From the NCBI RefSeq assembly GCF_008000935.1, contig NZ_CP042831.1, positions 2,852,001-2,916,000 on the forward strand: DNA of 64,000 bases, written 5' to 3'. The first letter of the stretch is position 1; every line of letters begins with the position of its first letter. Below, piece by piece: positions 63,366-64,000 of the stretch. The position numbers and the translations under genes were made by a program. The notes under the pieces were generated by a model. It was not told where the DNA came from. It saw nothing but the letters and a program-made list of their open reading frames with translations, and made no database searches. Origin of the DNA: Flavobacterium alkalisoli. GTDB taxonomy: Bacteria > Bacteroidota > Bacteroidia > Flavobacteriales > Flavobacteriaceae.

Positions 63366-64000
63366 TTAGTTTTCTATTTCTTTATATGTAGCCCGATGAA
63401 GTATTATCTTGTTCTTCTTTAAGAATTTAGGCATATCAAATCCGGATTTTTTGTATGATGCCATTACCTGTTGTTTCGCGTTTTCAATAGCTTCCTCATT
63501 TTCCCAAGCCGCTATGGTAACATAATTAAAGCTACCATCTCCTACAGTTTTTTCATAAGCATGGTCTTCAATAAATCCGGGTAAGGTTTTAAGCAAATCC
63601 CTGTTTATTTTTACACGGGTCAAAAAATCTGCTTTTGCATTGTCAGGGACCGTAAAAGTATCTATAAATAGTATCGGAACCGTTTTATTAGGTCTAGGTC
63701 GTTCTTCTCTTATTTCAACACTGCCGTTTACAGAAAAAACAGGTGTTTCTTTTGCTAAGATTATAGCTTCATCTTTATTTGCAGCTTTGATTTTTACTAT
63801 GGCTCCTACAAAATTACCTTCGGATGTAAAGTCGGTTTCCTTACTGTAGTTTTGCTCCACAATTATGGCATTGGGCTGATACACATTTGCAGAGATATAA
63901 ATATCTCTTTCTTTCCAGTTTTTAAGCACGGCCTGCCATTGTTGCTTAAGTTGTTCGTTTTGCTTATCAGAATAATTAATAGCAGGGTAGTGGAAAAACA
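63366..64000 (-). CDS. YCII-like plus antibiotic-monooxygenase-like protein, N-terminus beyond the window
   Basis: A partial gene: the frame remains open to the window edge, and a GTG at 63929 lies inside it, so the true start lies outside. The visible part (~210 residues) has a YCII-like ferredoxin fold (YPAINYSDKQNEQLKQQW, VYQPNAIIVEQNY, FVGAIVKIKAAN). An ABM-type dimeric alpha-beta barrel follows (ILFIDTFTVPDNAKADFLTR, PGFIEDHAYEK, FNYVTIAAWENEEAIENAKQ). It is likely a small heme- or quinone-type enzyme or a chaperone-like dimer; function is unknown. Confidence 0.72.
   Translation of the reverse strand, partial: FFHYPAINYSDKQNEQLKQQWQAVLKNWKERDIYISANVYQPNAIIVEQNYSKETDFTSEGNFVGAIVKIKAANKDEAIILAKETPVFSVNGSVEIREERPRPNKTVPILFIDTFTVPDNAKADFLTRVKINRDLLKTLPGFIEDHAYEKTVGDGSFNYVTIAAWENEEAIENAKQQVMASYKKSGFDMPKFLKKNKIILHRATYKEIEN

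Noticed and set aside
1..64000. tRNA, rRNA or tmRNA genes
   Set aside because: I looked for the T-arm consensus, conserved anticodon-arm stretches and long GC-rich RNA blocks and found none.

Overview
The window looks like the chromosome of a gliding or surface-living Flavobacteriaceae bacterium (Flavobacterium or a close relative). Four kinds of evidence point there. Several proteins carry type IX secretion (T9SS) C-terminal sorting domains, and there is a PorP/SprF-OmpA pair. Promoter -7 boxes of the Bacteroidota form TAnnTTTG recur. The DNA is AT-rich. The order lpxD - lpxC/fabZ - lpxA - efp - lpxD-like - sucD is the one I know from flavobacteria. I see no tRNA, rRNA, CRISPR array, insertion sequence, integrase or prophage gene. 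Almost everything is a core or lineage-conserved gene, and most operons are closed by clear intrinsic terminators.

Layout. Positions 1-9185 (minus strand) hold a T9SS triad: a 2057-residue adhesin-like protein with a type B sorting domain, a PorP/SprF-like outer-membrane protein, and an OmpA-family protein whose frame is broken by one missing base near 890. Positions 9.6-12 kb hold another T9SS cargo protein and a small secreted protein. Positions 12.1-21.3 kb (plus strand) carry ychF, a lipoprotein, an FMN reductase, a DUF2459-like protein, a transglutaminase, and the topoisomerase IV genes parE and parC with an unrecognised small gene between them. A secreted metalloprotease (minus) ends at 21.3 kb. 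A tight six-gene minus operon (methyltransferase, ZIP transporter, murQ, small membrane protein, lipoprotein, TerC) covers 23.8-27.5 kb.

Positions 27.5-37 kb (plus) hold a THUMP RNA methyltransferase, an HD hydrolase, the lipid A block (lpxD, lpxC/fabZ, lpxA and a second lpxD-like gene) with efp, an NTF2-like gene and sucD. Positions 37-41 kb (minus) hold a non-homologous end-joining set (ligD, ku) with a YciE/YciF-like ferritin-fold gene, divergent from a hypoxanthine/uracil-DNA glycosylase. Positions 42-47 kb (minus) hold an ABC exporter, truA, a lipoprotein and a ComM/YifB ATPase. A T9SS cargo gene and a CoA-disulfide-reductase-type flavoprotein (plus) follow. Then comes the minus operon metallophosphoesterase - pabB - tilS - dsbD (49.5-54.6 kb). 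The right end carries a zinc metallopeptidase, two envelope proteins, an RluA-type pseudouridine synthase, panB, sdaA, a secreted protein made of two GldM-like C-terminal modules, and a YCII-plus-monooxygenase protein cut by the window end.

The main themes are envelope and secretion (T9SS triad and cargo, lipid A, GldM-like protein), DNA topology and repair (parE/parC, LigD/Ku, glycosylase), and RNA modification. The items I consider least explained are the tandem GldM-module protein (62082-63332), a structured element followed by a terminator on the minus strand (29200-29321), a 32-residue basic ORF (41774-41872), and the long hairpin at the junction between the giant adhesin gene and the GC-richer porP/ompA pair.
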